From positions 1 through 64,000 of the forward strand of contig JAITLM010000143.1 in NCBI GenBank assembly GCA_031277885.1: 64,000 nucleotides of DNA, read 5' to 3'. Below the pieces are notes generated by a model. It was not told the origin of the DNA. It did no database searches and was given only the letters and a program-made list of their open reading frames with translations. Made by a program: the position numbers and the translations under genes. The stretch comes from Microbacterium sp. (GTDB lineage Bacteria > Actinomycetota > Actinomycetes > Actinomycetales > Microbacteriaceae). This document shows positions 52,011 through 60,686 of this stretch, piece after piece; position 1 is the stretch's first letter, and each line of letters opens with the position of its first letter.

Positions 52011-54119
52011 ATGGCAACCGCCACCGACACCGTCACGACGGTCGAGGCGCCCGCCCCGCTCGCCGCGAAGCCGATCATGACGCACAAGCAGATCATGCTG
52101 GTGATCTACGGCCTGATGAGCGGCATGTTCCTGTCCTCACTCGCGCAGACCGTCTTCGGCACCGCGATCCGCACGATCGGCGACGACCTGCACGGCCTCG
52201 ATCAGCAGGCCTGGGTCACCACCGCGTTCCTCATCACCTCGACGATCGCCGTGCCGATCTATGGCAAGCTCAGCGACATCTTCGGCCGCCGCCCGCTGTT
52301 CATCCTCGGCATCGTGATCTTCATCCTGGGCTCCACGCTTTCGGCGTTCTCGACCTCGATGATGATGCTCGCCGCGTTCCGCGCCTTCCAGGGCATCGGC
52401 GCCGGCGCTCTCATGGCGCTTCCGCTCGCGATCATGGGCGACATCCTCGCCCCGCGCGAACGCGCCAAGTACCAGGGCTACTTCTTCGCGGTGTTCGGCG
52501 TCGCGACCGTGATCGGCCCGCTCGTCGGTGGCCTGTTCGCCGGCGCGAAGGAGATCCTCTGGATCGACGGCTGGCGCTGGACCTTCCTCATCAACATCCC
52601 GCTGGGCCTGTTCGCGCTCTTCATGGTCATCACGTTCCTGCACCTGCCCAAGGTGGGCCGGCACAAGGGCCCGCGCATCGACTGGTGGGGCGCCGCCGCG
52701 GTCATCGTGGCGCTCGTTCCGCTGCTCATCGTCGTCGAGCAGGGCCGCGCCTGGGGCTGGGACTCCGTCGCCTCCATCGCCTGCTACGTGATCGGCGGCA
52801 TCGGCCTCGTCGCGTTCGTCGTGATCGAGGCCCTCATGAAGGATGACGCGATCATCCCGCTGAAGTTGTTCCGCTCCGGCACGTTCTCGATGGCAACGGT
52901 CCTGGGCTTCCTCGTCGGCTTCGCGATGTTCGGCGCGATGATGACCATCCCGCTCTACATGCAGATCGTCGTCGGCATGAACCCGACCGAGTCCGGCCTG
53001 TCCATGCTGCCGCTCATCGTCGGCCTCATGATCGCGTCGCTCGCCTCGGGCCAGATCACGGCCCGCACGGGCAAGTACCGCATCTTCCCGGTCCTCGGCA
53101 CGCTCTTCACCGCCGTCGGCTTCTTCTCGCTCACGCTCATCCGGTACGAGACGCCGCTGTGGCAGATCTTCGTCGGCATGTTCGTGCTGGGCCTCGGCCT
53201 CGGCCAGCTCATGCAGCCGCTCACGCTCGCGAGCCAGAACTCGGTCGACCCGCACGAGATGGGCGTCGCCTCGAGCGCGGCCACGTTCTTCCGCCAGATC
53301 GGCGGAACGCTGGGCACGGCCGTCATGCTCTCGGTGCTGTTCTCGATGCTGCCCGCCAACGTCCTGCACGCCACCGAGGACAAGGCCAACCTCTCGGCTG
53401 CGCTCGATGCCGCGCTCGACCCGGCGACCTCGTCCAAGGCCGAGAACGCCGCCATCATGAAGCAGCAGTGGAGCGCGATCGTCGGCCCGCTGGCCGAGAA
53501 CATCCAGGCGCAGCTCGACAAGGGCGTGGCCGAGGGAGACGCCAAGGCGAAGGCGGCGGCCCGCGAGGCCGTCACCCAGAAGGTCACCGAGGGCGTGGAG
53601 CAGGCCGTCGCCGCGGGTCAGCTCCCCGCAGCCGCCGCGCCCGCCGTGATCGCGCAGAAGGTCGCCGAGGCCACGCCCGCGGCCGAGTCCGCCGCGCACG
53701 ACCAGGTGCTGAAGGCGGTCGCCGAGAAGGCGCACGCCGGCGTCCAGGGCGACAAGGTCGCGGTGGACTGGGCCGACCACGATCAGCGCACCTACTGGGT
53801 CGACCAGCTGGTCCCGACGCTGCAGGACCAGATCAAGAAGAAGGAGAGCGAGGCCTCCGGATCCGGCTCCTCCGGCACGGCGGTGAACGACACCTCCTTC
53901 CTGACCGGGGCCGACGCCGCGCTCAGCAAGCCGTTCATGATCGGGTTCATCCAGGGCCTCGTGACGCTCTACTGGGTCGGCTTCGGCGTGATCCTGCTCG
54001 CCTTCATCCTGACCTGGTTCTTCAAGGTGCCGCCGCTGCGCGCCCGATCCGCGCTCCAGGAGCAGGCGGACAAGGTCGGCATGACGGAAACCGGAAGCAT
54101 CAGGACCCACCAGGCCTGA
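52011..54119 (+). CDS. DHA2-type MFS drug exporter, first copy
   Basis: 702 residues, 14-TM DHA2 architecture. Motif A GKLSDIFGRRPLF near 84-96, proton-coupling region AFRAFQGIGAGALMALPLA near 124-142, motif C GPLVGGLFAG. A long Ala-rich helical loop (about 450-640; KAKAAAREAVTQKVTEGVEQ) separates TM13 from TM14 and should face outside. ATG at 52011 follows GGAAGGACC. Divergent from the nuclease gene; followed by a TetR gene. Confidence 0.92.
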   Translation: MATATDTVTTVEAPAPLAAKPIMTHKQIMLVIYGLMSGMFLSSLAQTVFGTAIRTIGDDLHGLDQQAWVTTAFLITSTIAVPIYGKLSDIFGRRPLFILGIVIFILGSTLSAFSTSMMMLAAFRAFQGIGAGALMALPLAIMGDILAPRERAKYQGYFFAVFGVATVIGPLVGGLFAGAKEILWIDGWRWTFLINIPLGLFALFMVITFLHLPKVGRHKGPRIDWWGAAAVIVALVPLLIVVEQGRAWGWDSVASIACYVIGGIGLVAFVVIEALMKDDAIIPLKLFRSGTFSMATVLGFLVGFAMFGAMMTIPLYMQIVVGMNPTESGLSMLPLIVGLMIASLASGQITARTGKYRIFPVLGTLFTAVGFFSLTLIRYETPLWQIFVGMFVLGLGLGQLMQPLTLASQNSVDPHEMGVASSAATFFRQIGGTLGTAVMLSVLFSMLPANVLHATEDKANLSAALDAALDPATSSKAENAAIMKQQWSAIVGPLAENIQAQLDKGVAEGDAKAKAAAREAVTQKVTEGVEQAVAAGQLPAAAAPAVIAQKVAEATPAAESAAHDQVLKAVAEKAHAGVQGDKVAVDWADHDQRTYWVDQLVPTLQDQIKKKESEASGSGSSGTAVNDTSFLTGADAALSKPFMIGFIQGLVTLYWVGFGVILLAFILTWFFKVPPLRARSALQEQADKVGMTETGSIRTHQA

Positions 54120-54122
54120 GCG

Positions 54123-54152
54123 GAGCCGGGGCGGGGAGACCCGCCCCGGCTC
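54123..54152 (+). other. Hairpin between first MFS gene and its tetR
   Basis: 13-bp perfect stem GAGCCGGGGCGGG / CCCGCCCCGGCTC with a four-base GAGA loop. The second cassette has a similar hairpin at 57091-57119 in the same position, so the feature was copied with the cassette or is under selection. Likely damps tetR expression. Confidence 0.75.
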
Positions 54153-54166
54153 TCGAGGAGAGCGAG

Positions 54167-54784
54167 ATGACGAACACAGAGGAGCTGACCGCGGCGGATC
54201 CGCACGCGGAGAACTGCGGCCGGCGCGAGCGCAAGAAGCAGCAGACGCGGCAGGCGCTGCACGAGGCCGCGCTGCGCCTGGTCGACGAGAAGGGCCTGGA
54301 CGGCACCACGGTCGAGCAGATCTGCGAGGCGGTCGACGTGTCGCCGCGCACCTTCTTCAACTACTTCCCGTCCAAGGCGGCGGCCGCCCTCGATCTGCCC
54401 GACACCGGAATCTCCCCCGAGGGCGCCGACGCGTTCCGTGCGGCCGAGGGCGAGCTCGTGCCGGCGCTCTGCGAGCTCATCGGCGCCTCGATGGACGACG
54501 CGCAGCAGCGCAAGCGCATGAAGGCGCTGGTCGTGCGCCGCCCCGAGCTCATGCCCGCGTTCGCGCAGTGGATGGGCGGCATCCGCGAGCAGTACTACCT
54601 CCTGGTCCGCGAGCGCGCGGACGACGCGGACGCCATGGCCGCGGTCGCCCTCACCATGGCGGCGCTCAGCGTGATCGTGCACGACGGCACCGCGGGCGGC
54701 GAGCGGCCGGGCGCCGCGCGCCTGCTCGAGGCCGTGGAAGACCTGGTGGCGGCGCGGGGCGCGCTGCTGCGCGACGCGGCCTGA
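54167..54784 (+). CDS. TetR-family regulator, first copy
   Basis: 205 residues. HTH domain near 25-70: RRERKKQQTRQALHEAALRL, DGTTVEQICEAVDVSPRTFF, NYFPSKAAAAL. The C-terminal domain is small and has RRPELMPAFAQWMGGIREQY. Closest visible relative is the second copy at 57140. Encoded directly after the exporter gene it probably represses. GAGGAG at 54155-54160 is the ribosome site. Confidence 0.92.
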   Translation: MTNTEELTAADPHAENCGRRERKKQQTRQALHEAALRLVDEKGLDGTTVEQICEAVDVSPRTFFNYFPSKAAAALDLPDTGISPEGADAFRAAEGELVPALCELIGASMDDAQQRKRMKALVVRRPELMPAFAQWMGGIREQYYLLVRERADDADAMAAVALTMAALSVIVHDGTAGGERPGAARLLEAVEDLVAARGALLRDAA

Positions 54785-54850
54785 GGCCCCCTTCGCGGCA
54801 GAGGCCGATCCGTTCACGACGCCTCCCCCGGTCCCCGGCGACCCCTGGTC

Positions 54851-54881
54851 GCAGATTCCAGCAACCTCATAGCGAATCTGC
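54851..54881. other. Inverted repeat downstream of tetR 1
   Basis: GCAGATTC (54851-54858) and GAATCTGC (54874-54881) with a 15-base spacer, 70 bases after the first tetR stop and 30 bases before the second operator. Could be a terminator or another regulatory site. Confidence 0.45.
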
Positions 54882-54910
54882 GTTTGCGCAACCTTTCCTT
54901 TCGTGTAATC

Positions 54911-54924
54911 TTGCATGGCTGCAA
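54911..54924. promoter_or_regulatory. Operator of the second MFS-TetR cassette
   Basis: TTGCA-N4-TGCAA (TTGCATGGCTGCAA) preceded by GTGTAATC, whose TAATCT is a plausible -10. Located 84 bases before the second MFS start, while the first operator lies 93 bases before its gene. Confidence 0.7.
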
Positions 54925-55007
54925 CATTCTTGCCGCCAACGTCGGCGCTCGAAGCGACGGGTGTCGACGACGGGCGACGGCGTCCTCGATCCATTTGAAG
55001 GGACTCC

Positions 55008-57083
55008 ATGTCCACCGCGACAGCAACCACAGGGGCGACGCGCACGGAGCGCAAGCAGAACGCCCCGATCATGACGCACAGGCAGATCCTGCTCGTCATC
55101 TACGGCCTCATGGCCGGCATGTTCCTCTCGTCGCTCGACCAGACGATCGTGGGAACCGCGATCCGCACGATCGGCGACGACCTGCACGGCCTCGATCAGC
55201 AGGCGTGGGTCACCACGGCCTACCTGATCACCTCGACGATCTCGGTGCCGATCTACGGCAAGCTCAGCGACATCTTCGGCCGGCGCCCGCTGTTCATCTT
55301 CGGCATCTCGGTGTTCATCATCGGATCCGTGCTGTCGACGTTCTCGACCTCGATGCTGATGCTGGCCGGATTCCGCGCCTTCCAGGGCATCGGCGCCGGT
55401 GCGCTGGTGTCGCTGCCGCTCGCGATCATGGCCGACATCCTCGCCCCGCGCGAGCGCGCCAAGTATCAGGGCTACTTCTTCGCCGTGTTCGGCGTCTCCT
55501 CGCTGATCGGCCCGCTGGTCGGCGGACTGTTCGCGGGCGCGAACGAGATCCTCTGGATCTCGGGATGGCGCTGGGTGTTCCTCATCAACCTGCCGATCGG
55601 CCTCATCGCGCTCGGCATGGTGATCGCGTTCCTGCACCTGCCGAAGGTCGGCACGCACAAGAACCCGCGCATCGACTGGTGGGGTGCGACGGCTGTGATC
55701 GTCGCGCTCGTTCCGCTGCTGCTGGTCGCCGAGCAGGGCCGCGAGTGGGGCTGGGCCTCGTTCGCCGCGATCGCCTGCTACGTGATCGGCGGCCTCGGCG
55801 CGATCGCCTTCGTGCTGATCGAGATCGCGATGAAGGACGACGCGATCATCCCGATCCGCCTGTTCCACTCCAACACGTTCTCGATGGCGACCGTCATCGG
55901 CGTGCTCGTCGGCTTCGGCATGTTCGGCGCCATGATGACCATCCCGCTCTACATGCAGATCGTCGCGGGCCTCACGCCCACCGAGTCGGGCTTCGCCATG
56001 CTGCCGATGGTCGTCGGACTCATGGCGTCGTCGATGGCAGCCGGTCAGATCACGGCGCGCACCGGGAAGTACGGCATCTTCCCGCGCACGGGCACGCTGT
56101 TCACCGCCCTCGGCTTCCTGCTGCTTACGTTCGTGTCGTCCAGCACCCCGGTGTGGTTCATGATGATCGGCATGTTCGTCGTGGGTCTCGGCCTCGGCCA
56201 GCTCATGCAGTCGCTCACCATGGCGAGCCAGAACGCGGTGGCCGCGCCCGACATGGGCGTCGCCACGAGCGCCGCGACCTTCTTCCGCCAGATCGGCGGA
56301 ACGCTGGGTACGGCGATCATGCTCTCGATCCTGTTCACGCTGCTGCCGCTGAACATCACGCACAGCATGGCCGACAAGCCGACGCTGACCGCCGCGCTGA
56401 ACGCGGCTCTCGACCCCGCCGTGGCGGGCAAGGCCGAGAACAAGGCCGTCATGAAGCAGCTGTGGACGCCGATCACGGGTCCGCTCGAGCAGAACATCCA
56501 GTCGCAGCTCGACAAGGGTGCGACCGCGGCGAAGGCCGCCGCAGGTCAGGCCGTGACGCAGAAGGTCACCGATGGCGTGAACCAGGCCGTCGCAGCCGGT
56601 CAGCTCCCGGCCGCCGCTGCGCAGACCGTGATCGACCAGAAGGTCGCGGAGGCGACTCCGGCCGCGGAGGCCGCGGCGCTGCAGGCGGTCGCCGACAAGG
56701 CGCACGCCACGGTGCAGGACGGCAAGGTCGTCGTGGACTGGTCGAACAAGGATCAGCGCACGTACTGGGTCGGCCAGCTGGTGCCGAACATCGTCAAGGA
56801 GATCGACAAGGGCACCTCGAAGGCGTCGAACGGATCCAGCAGCTCGGTCAGCGACACGTCGTTCCTGAACGGCGCGGACCCCGTGCTCACGAAGCCGTTC
56901 ATGGTCGGCTTCACGCAGGCGATCGACATCATCTACTGGGTCGGCTTCGGCGTGCTGATGCTCGCGTTCGTGCTGAGCTGGTTCTTCAAGGCGCCGCCGC
57001 TGCGCACCCGCTCGGCCCTGCAGGAGCAGGCCGATGAGGGCGGAGTGAGCGAGACCGGTACGATCAGGGTCCAGAGCGCCTGA
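55008..57083 (+). CDS. DHA2-type MFS drug exporter, second copy
   Basis: 691 residues, closely similar to the first copy throughout: motif A GKLSDIFGRRPLF near 83-95, GFRAFQGIGAGALVSLPLAI near 124, 14 TMs, and the same long Ala-rich loop before TM14 (AAKAAAGQAVTQKVTDGVNQ, DTSFLNGADPVLTKPF). Its membrane part retains LDQT in TM1, where copy one has LAQT. ATG 55008 follows GAAGGGAC. Probably arose by tandem duplication and has diverged. Confidence 0.93.
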   Translation: MSTATATTGATRTERKQNAPIMTHRQILLVIYGLMAGMFLSSLDQTIVGTAIRTIGDDLHGLDQQAWVTTAYLITSTISVPIYGKLSDIFGRRPLFIFGISVFIIGSVLSTFSTSMLMLAGFRAFQGIGAGALVSLPLAIMADILAPRERAKYQGYFFAVFGVSSLIGPLVGGLFAGANEILWISGWRWVFLINLPIGLIALGMVIAFLHLPKVGTHKNPRIDWWGATAVIVALVPLLLVAEQGREWGWASFAAIACYVIGGLGAIAFVLIEIAMKDDAIIPIRLFHSNTFSMATVIGVLVGFGMFGAMMTIPLYMQIVAGLTPTESGFAMLPMVVGLMASSMAAGQITARTGKYGIFPRTGTLFTALGFLLLTFVSSSTPVWFMMIGMFVVGLGLGQLMQSLTMASQNAVAAPDMGVATSAATFFRQIGGTLGTAIMLSILFTLLPLNITHSMADKPTLTAALNAALDPAVAGKAENKAVMKQLWTPITGPLEQNIQSQLDKGATAAKAAAGQAVTQKVTDGVNQAVAAGQLPAAAAQTVIDQKVAEATPAAEAAALQAVADKAHATVQDGKVVVDWSNKDQRTYWVGQLVPNIVKEIDKGTSKASNGSSSSVSDTSFLNGADPVLTKPFMVGFTQAIDIIYWVGFGVLMLAFVLSWFFKAPPLRTRSALQEQADEGGVSETGTIRVQSA

Positions 57084-57090
57084 GCGATGC

Positions 57091-57119
57091 AGCCGGGGCG
57101 GGCACGTCCCGTCCCGGCT
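57091..57119 (+). other. Hairpin between second MFS gene and its tetR
   Basis: AGCCGGGGCGGG / CCCGTCCCGGCT stem (one G-T pair) around CACGT. Equivalent to the hairpin at 54123-54152. Confidence 0.72.
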
Positions 57120-57139
57120 TCGCGTACGAGGAGAAGAAG

Positions 57140-57748
57140 ATGAGCATCGCGAACGCCGCCGGCGAGGGCCGGCGAGAGCGCAAGAAGCAGCAGACCCGAC
57201 AGGCCCTGCACGAGGCCGCTCTGCGCCTCGTCGAGGAGCAGGGGCTGGACGGCACCACGATCGAGCAGATCTGCCAGGCCGTCGACGTCTCGCCGCGCAC
57301 CTTCTTCAACTACTTCCCCTCCAAGGCGGCCGCGGCCCTGAAGCTGCCGGAGTCGGGTGCGGGCGGCGAGGTCGTGGCGCGATTCCTGCGCGCCCGCGGC
57401 GAGCTCGTGCCCGCGCTCTGCGAAGTGGTCGGATCCTCGATGGACGAGGGCATGGACCGCCACCGCATCAAGCAGCTGCTCATCCGGCGGCCCGAGCTGC
57501 TGCCCGCGTTCTCGCAGTGGATGGGATCCGTGCGGGAGCAGTTGATCGAGCTCGCCGAGCGCCGTGCCGCCGATCACGACGAGGCCGTGCGCGCGGTGTC
57601 CCTCGTGCTCGCCGCGATGAACGTGCTGGTGCACACCCGCACCACGCCGGATCGCCCCGGCGCTGCACGCCTGCTGCAGGCCCTGGACGGACTCGTCCAG
57701 GTGCGCGGCGCCCGGATGTCGGATCCGGACTCTAGCCTGGAGGCATGA
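57140..57748 (+). CDS. TetR-family regulator, second copy
   Basis: 202 residues, strongly similar to the first copy: RRERKKQQTRQALHEAALRL near 13-32 and DGTTIEQICQAVDVSPRTFF near 42-61, then a ligand domain with RRPELLPAFSQWMGSVREQL. The ATG follows GAGGAGAAGA. The stop overlaps the next GNAT gene (ATGA at 57745-57748), so that gene is in the operon. Confidence 0.93.
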   Translation: MSIANAAGEGRRERKKQQTRQALHEAALRLVEEQGLDGTTIEQICQAVDVSPRTFFNYFPSKAAAALKLPESGAGGEVVARFLRARGELVPALCEVVGSSMDEGMDRHRIKQLLIRRPELLPAFSQWMGSVREQLIELAERRAADHDEAVRAVSLVLAAMNVLVHTRTTPDRPGAARLLQALDGLVQVRGARMSDPDSSLEA

Positions 57749-58329
57749 CCTCGCCCGCGTTCGACCGGATCGCCCTCCCGCTGCGCACAGAGCGGCTCAT
57801 CGTGCGTGCGAGCACGGCGGCCGACTCCGACGCCGTGTGGAACTACCGGCGCCTCGACGAGGTGGGCCGCTGGTTGAGCACGGCACCCGCGGATGCCGAG
57901 GCGTTCCGCGCTCACTTCACGGATCCGGAGCGTCTCGCGCTCACCCTGCTCGTGGAGCTTCCGGGCGTCGGCGTGATCGGCGACATCATGCTGCGCGTCG
58001 AGGACGCCTGGGCTCAGACGGAGGTGCGCCCGCAGGCGGCGGGCGTGCAGGCGGAGCTGGGCTGGGCCATGGATCCCGCGCAGCAGGGACGCGGATACGC
58101 GACCGAGGCCGTGCGCGCGGTGATGGCCGCCTGCTTCACCGAGCTCGGGCTGCGCCGTGTCAGCGCCGGCTGCTTCGCGGCGAACGAGCCGTCGTGGCGG
58201 ATGATGGAGCGCCTGGGCATGCGGCGCGAAGAGCACAGCCGGCAGACCGCCCTGCACCGCAGCGGAGAGTGGATGGATGGCATGAACTACGGCCTTCTCG
58301 CCGAGGAATGGCGCTCTCTGACCGAATGA
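57745..58329 (+). CDS. GNAT acetyltransferase (RimJ/RimL type)
   Basis: 194 residues. N-terminal LRTERLIVRASTAADSDAVW is typical of Acetyltransf_3; the acetyl-CoA loop is DPAQQGRGYATEAVRAVMAA near 110-129, and NEPSWRMMERLGMRREEHSR near 150-169 completes the fold. Substrate unknown. Coupled to the second TetR gene and absent from the first cassette. Confidence 0.9.
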   Translation: MTSPAFDRIALPLRTERLIVRASTAADSDAVWNYRRLDEVGRWLSTAPADAEAFRAHFTDPERLALTLLVELPGVGVIGDIMLRVEDAWAQTEVRPQAAGVQAELGWAMDPAQQGRGYATEAVRAVMAACFTELGLRRVSAGCFAANEPSWRMMERLGMRREEHSRQTALHRSGEWMDGMNYGLLAEEWRSLTE

Positions 58330-58881
58330 GAGCGTTTTCCGATCGGTGCCCCCGTGTGTCCTGGACACGGGCGCGCGGCCTCGCCTAGTGTGGACCGCGC
58401 GCACGTGAAGACGGCTGCTCCCACCCGACGTCCCCAGCGAGGGTGGAAGGTCTTCCCCAGAGACCGGCAGTCAGTGCGTGCAATGGCCCCCTCGGCGCAT
58501 CCAGTCCCCAATGGATCCCCCGGGGGGGCCGCTTCATCCCCAGTATTCCGATGTACTGAGATGATAGCGCCGCCATCGATATTTTGTCCCCCTTTTGGGG
58601 GACAGAACCCCCGAACATGGGTTATGCTGGTTTCAGACGCACCCTCCGGTCGTCCTGGGTCCCCATCGCTCCCCCCGCGGTGGGGACCCGCTCCATTTCC
58701 GGGACGCACCTCGGGAGGCGCCCCTGGCTCCCGTCTCTCCGCGAGCGGATCCCGCTCGTCACGCGAGTTGCAACATTTTCGTCACCTTGTCATCCGGGGT
58801 GTTGCTATGCGGGTCGACTCGGATAGCGTTAGCATCGTCGGCGCGTCTGCGCCGGCGTAAGCCCAAGCAAGAAGGCAGTAC
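58330..58881. other. Long intergenic region before cspA
   Basis: 552 bases without a supported gene; open frames in it have no family features. It holds an 8-bp perfect hairpin TGTCCCCC-TTTT-GGGGGACA at 58585-58604, a TATGCT hexamer about 20 bases on, and, nearer cspA, a TTGCAAC palindrome and an AT-richer run at 58766-58795. Cold-shock genes often have long leaders; part of this is probably the cspA 5' UTR and promoter. Confidence 0.6.
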
Positions 58882-59085
58882 ATGACTCAGGGCACGGTTA
58901 AGTGGTTCAACTCGGAGAAGGGCTTCGGCTTCATCTCCCCCGACGACGGTGGAGCTGACGTGTTCGCGCACTACTCCGCCATTGCATCCTCCGGCTACCG
59001 CTCGCTCGACGAGAACCAGCGCGTCGAGTTCGATGTGGCGCAGGGCCCCAAGGGCCTGCAGGCCGAGAACATCCGTCCGCTCTGA
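58882..59085 (+). CDS. cspA: Cold-shock domain protein
   Basis: 67-residue nucleic-acid chaperone. [20 protein letters not shown] contains RNP1 (KGFGFI); VFAHYSAI is RNP2. The rest completes the five-stranded OB fold ([21 protein letters not shown]). ATG preceded by AAGAAGG. A strong intrinsic terminator follows. Confidence 0.97.
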   Translation: MTQGTVKWFNSEKGFGFISPDDGGADVFAHYSAIASSGYRSLDENQRVEFDVAQGPKGLQAENIRPL

Positions 59086-59100
59086 GCGACACGGACTTCT

Positions 59101-59139
59101 GACTCCCCCGGTGCTTCGGCGCCGGGGGAGTCTCTTTTT
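59101..59139 (+). terminator. Intrinsic terminator of cspA
   Basis: GACTCCCCCGG ... CCGGGGGAGTC stem with an internal GC-rich loop around TTCG, followed by TCTTTTTG. The T tract makes it the best rho-independent terminator in the window. Confidence 0.93.
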
Positions 59140-59164
59140 GCGCGGGTGGCTCGCGGCTGCTCGG

Positions 59165-59235
59165 CGCGAGAAACCAGATCCCGCACGAGAAACCACGTCA
59201 GGCGTGATGTCTCGTGTCAGAAGTGGTTTCTCACG
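59165..59235. repeat. Four-motif nested inverted repeat (59.2 kb element)
   Basis: 13-base units CGCGAGAAACCAG at 59165 and CACGAGAAACCAC at 59184 (19 bp apart), then inverted GTGATGTCTCGTG at 59204 and GTGGTTTCTCACG at 59223 (19 bp apart). Lies between the convergent cspA and HAD genes, beyond the cspA terminator. Same geometry as elements at 8045, 29437 and 48789. Confidence 0.85.
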
Positions 59236-59261
59236 CGCGGGAGGCCGCGTGGCCGCAGAGG

Positions 59262-59942
59262 TCAGCCCTGCGGCAGCAGGATCCGCAGCAGCTCGTCGGG
59301 GGTCGCGACCTCGGCGACGGCGCCGGCGGACTCCCCCGGCTCGCCGAAACCCCAGGTGACGAAGATCACCGGCACGCCGAGGGGAGCGGCGCCCTCGATG
59401 TCGTGCAGGCGGTCGCCGATCAGAACCGGGCGGCTGACGTCGACGCCCGCCTCGGTGAGCCGGTGCAGGGCGCGCCGCAGGACCGCTTCCTTGCCGTCAT
59501 GCAGGCCCGAGGTGTCGGGCAGTGCCCCGGCGACGATGACGAAGTCGTCGATCAGTCCGTAGTGCTCGAGGATCGCGAGCACCTGATTCTCCGGCTTCGA
59601 GCTCGCGGTGGCCTGCGGGATGCCCGCGGCCTTGACCGCCTGCAGCGCCTCGGCCACGCCGGGGTAGATCCGCACGCTCGCGGCGTAGCCGTCGCGCATG
59701 GCGAGCTCCCGGTACTTCCGCACCGCGAGGTGCGCGTCCCCCTCGGACAGGCCGGCCAGGTCGCGGAACGACTCGAACATCGGCGGGCCGATCCAGCGGG
59801 CCAGCTCGCTCTGCGCGGGCTCCGGAAGGCCGAACGCCGCATACACCTCGACCAGACGAGGCAGTATCCCCGCCGAGGCGTCGGCGATCGTGCCGTCGAC
59901 GTCCCAGAGGACGCAGGTGTAGGGGGACGCGGCCATGTTCAT
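59262..59942 (-). CDS. HAD-family phosphatase (Gph/PpaX-like)
   Basis: 226 residues. HAD motif I WDVDGTIAD near 13-21, motif II Thr/Ser in QATASSKPENQ near 111, motif III Lys/motif IV in VLIGDRLHDIEGA near 172-184. Cap subdomain of the PGP type between motifs I and II. Substrate cannot be assigned. Two Met starts (59942 and 59936). Confidence 0.87.
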   Translation of the reverse strand: MNMAASPYTCVLWDVDGTIADASAGILPRLVEVYAAFGLPEPAQSELARWIGPPMFESFRDLAGLSEGDAHLAVRKYRELAMRDGYAASVRIYPGVAEALQAVKAAGIPQATASSKPENQVLAILEHYGLIDDFVIVAGALPDTSGLHDGKEAVLRRALHRLTEAGVDVSRPVLIGDRLHDIEGAAPLGVPVIFVTWGFGEPGESAGAVAEVATPDELLRILLPQG

Positions 59943-59961
59943 GCCTCTCGGGGAATGCGGC

Positions 59962-60657
59962 TCAGAACAGCCGCGGGATACCGGACTCGATGCCCTTCAT
60001 GTCCTCGTAGTCGAGGATGAGGCAGCGGATGCCCCTGTCCTCGGCGAGCACGCGCGCCTGCGGCTTGATCTCCTGGGCGGCGAACACGCCCTGCACGGGG
60101 GCGAGGTGCGGATCCCGGCCGAGCAGCTCGAGATAGCGGGTGAGCTGCTCCACGCCGTCGATGTCGCCGCGGCGCTTGATCTCGACGGCGATCGCCGCAC
60201 CGTCCGCGTCGCGCACCATGAGGTCCACGGGCCCGATCGCGGTCGGATACTCGCGGCGCACCAGCGTCGCGCCCTCGGCGATCCGATCCACCTGCTCCGC
60301 GAGCAGGCGCTGCAGATCCGCCTCGACGCCGTCCTTCTGCAGGCCGGGGTCGACGCCCAGCTCGTGGGCCGAATCGTGCAGGATCTCGTAGATCTGCACG
60401 CGCAGCGCGTCGCCGGTCTTCTGATGCGTGACCCGCCACACCTCGGTGACGCCCGCGGACGCCTCCTCCTCCCCCGGCTGCTCGGGCTCGAGGCGGCACG
60501 GCGGGCTCATCCAGTTCAGCGGCTTGTAGCTGCCGCCGTCCGAGTGCACGAGCAGGCTGCCGTCGCCCTTGTGCACGAGCAGACGCGTGGCGAGGGGCAG
60601 GTGGGCGTTGAGCCGGCCGGAGTAGTCCACGGCGCAGCGGGCGATGACGAGACGCAC
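59962..60657 (-). CDS. nucS: Mismatch-specific endonuclease NucS/EndoMS
   Basis: 231 residues: N-terminal DNA-binding/dimer domain and C-terminal RecB-like nuclease domain with [24 protein letters not shown] (catalytic D ... E-x-K). The C-terminus [10 protein letters not shown] ends in the LF clamp-binding tail. NucS does non-canonical mismatch repair in Actinobacteria lacking MutS/MutL, acting with the DnaN clamp. The start ATG is followed by [15 protein letters not shown], the family N-terminus. Confidence 0.95.
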   Translation of the reverse strand: MRLVIARCAVDYSGRLNAHLPLATRLLVHKGDGSLLVHSDGGSYKPLNWMSPPCRLEPEQPGEEEASAGVTEVWRVTHQKTGDALRVQIYEILHDSAHELGVDPGLQKDGVEADLQRLLAEQVDRIAEGATLVRREYPTAIGPVDLMVRDADGAAIAVEIKRRGDIDGVEQLTRYLELLGRDPHLAPVQGVFAAQEIKPQARVLAEDRGIRCLILDYEDMKGIESGIPRLF

Positions 60658-60686
60658 CCGAAGAGCCTAGCCCGCCGGGCCGCGCC

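Noticed and set aside
54123..54152. Hairpin after the first MFS gene as a full terminator
   Set aside because: There is no T tract, and the tetR ribosome site follows in three bases, so it is probably a regulatory or processing hairpin.
58354..58860. Open frame of about 168 codons before cspA
   Set aside because: No family features, no RBS, Pro/Gly/Ser/Arg-rich shadow composition; it ends inside the cspA leader region.
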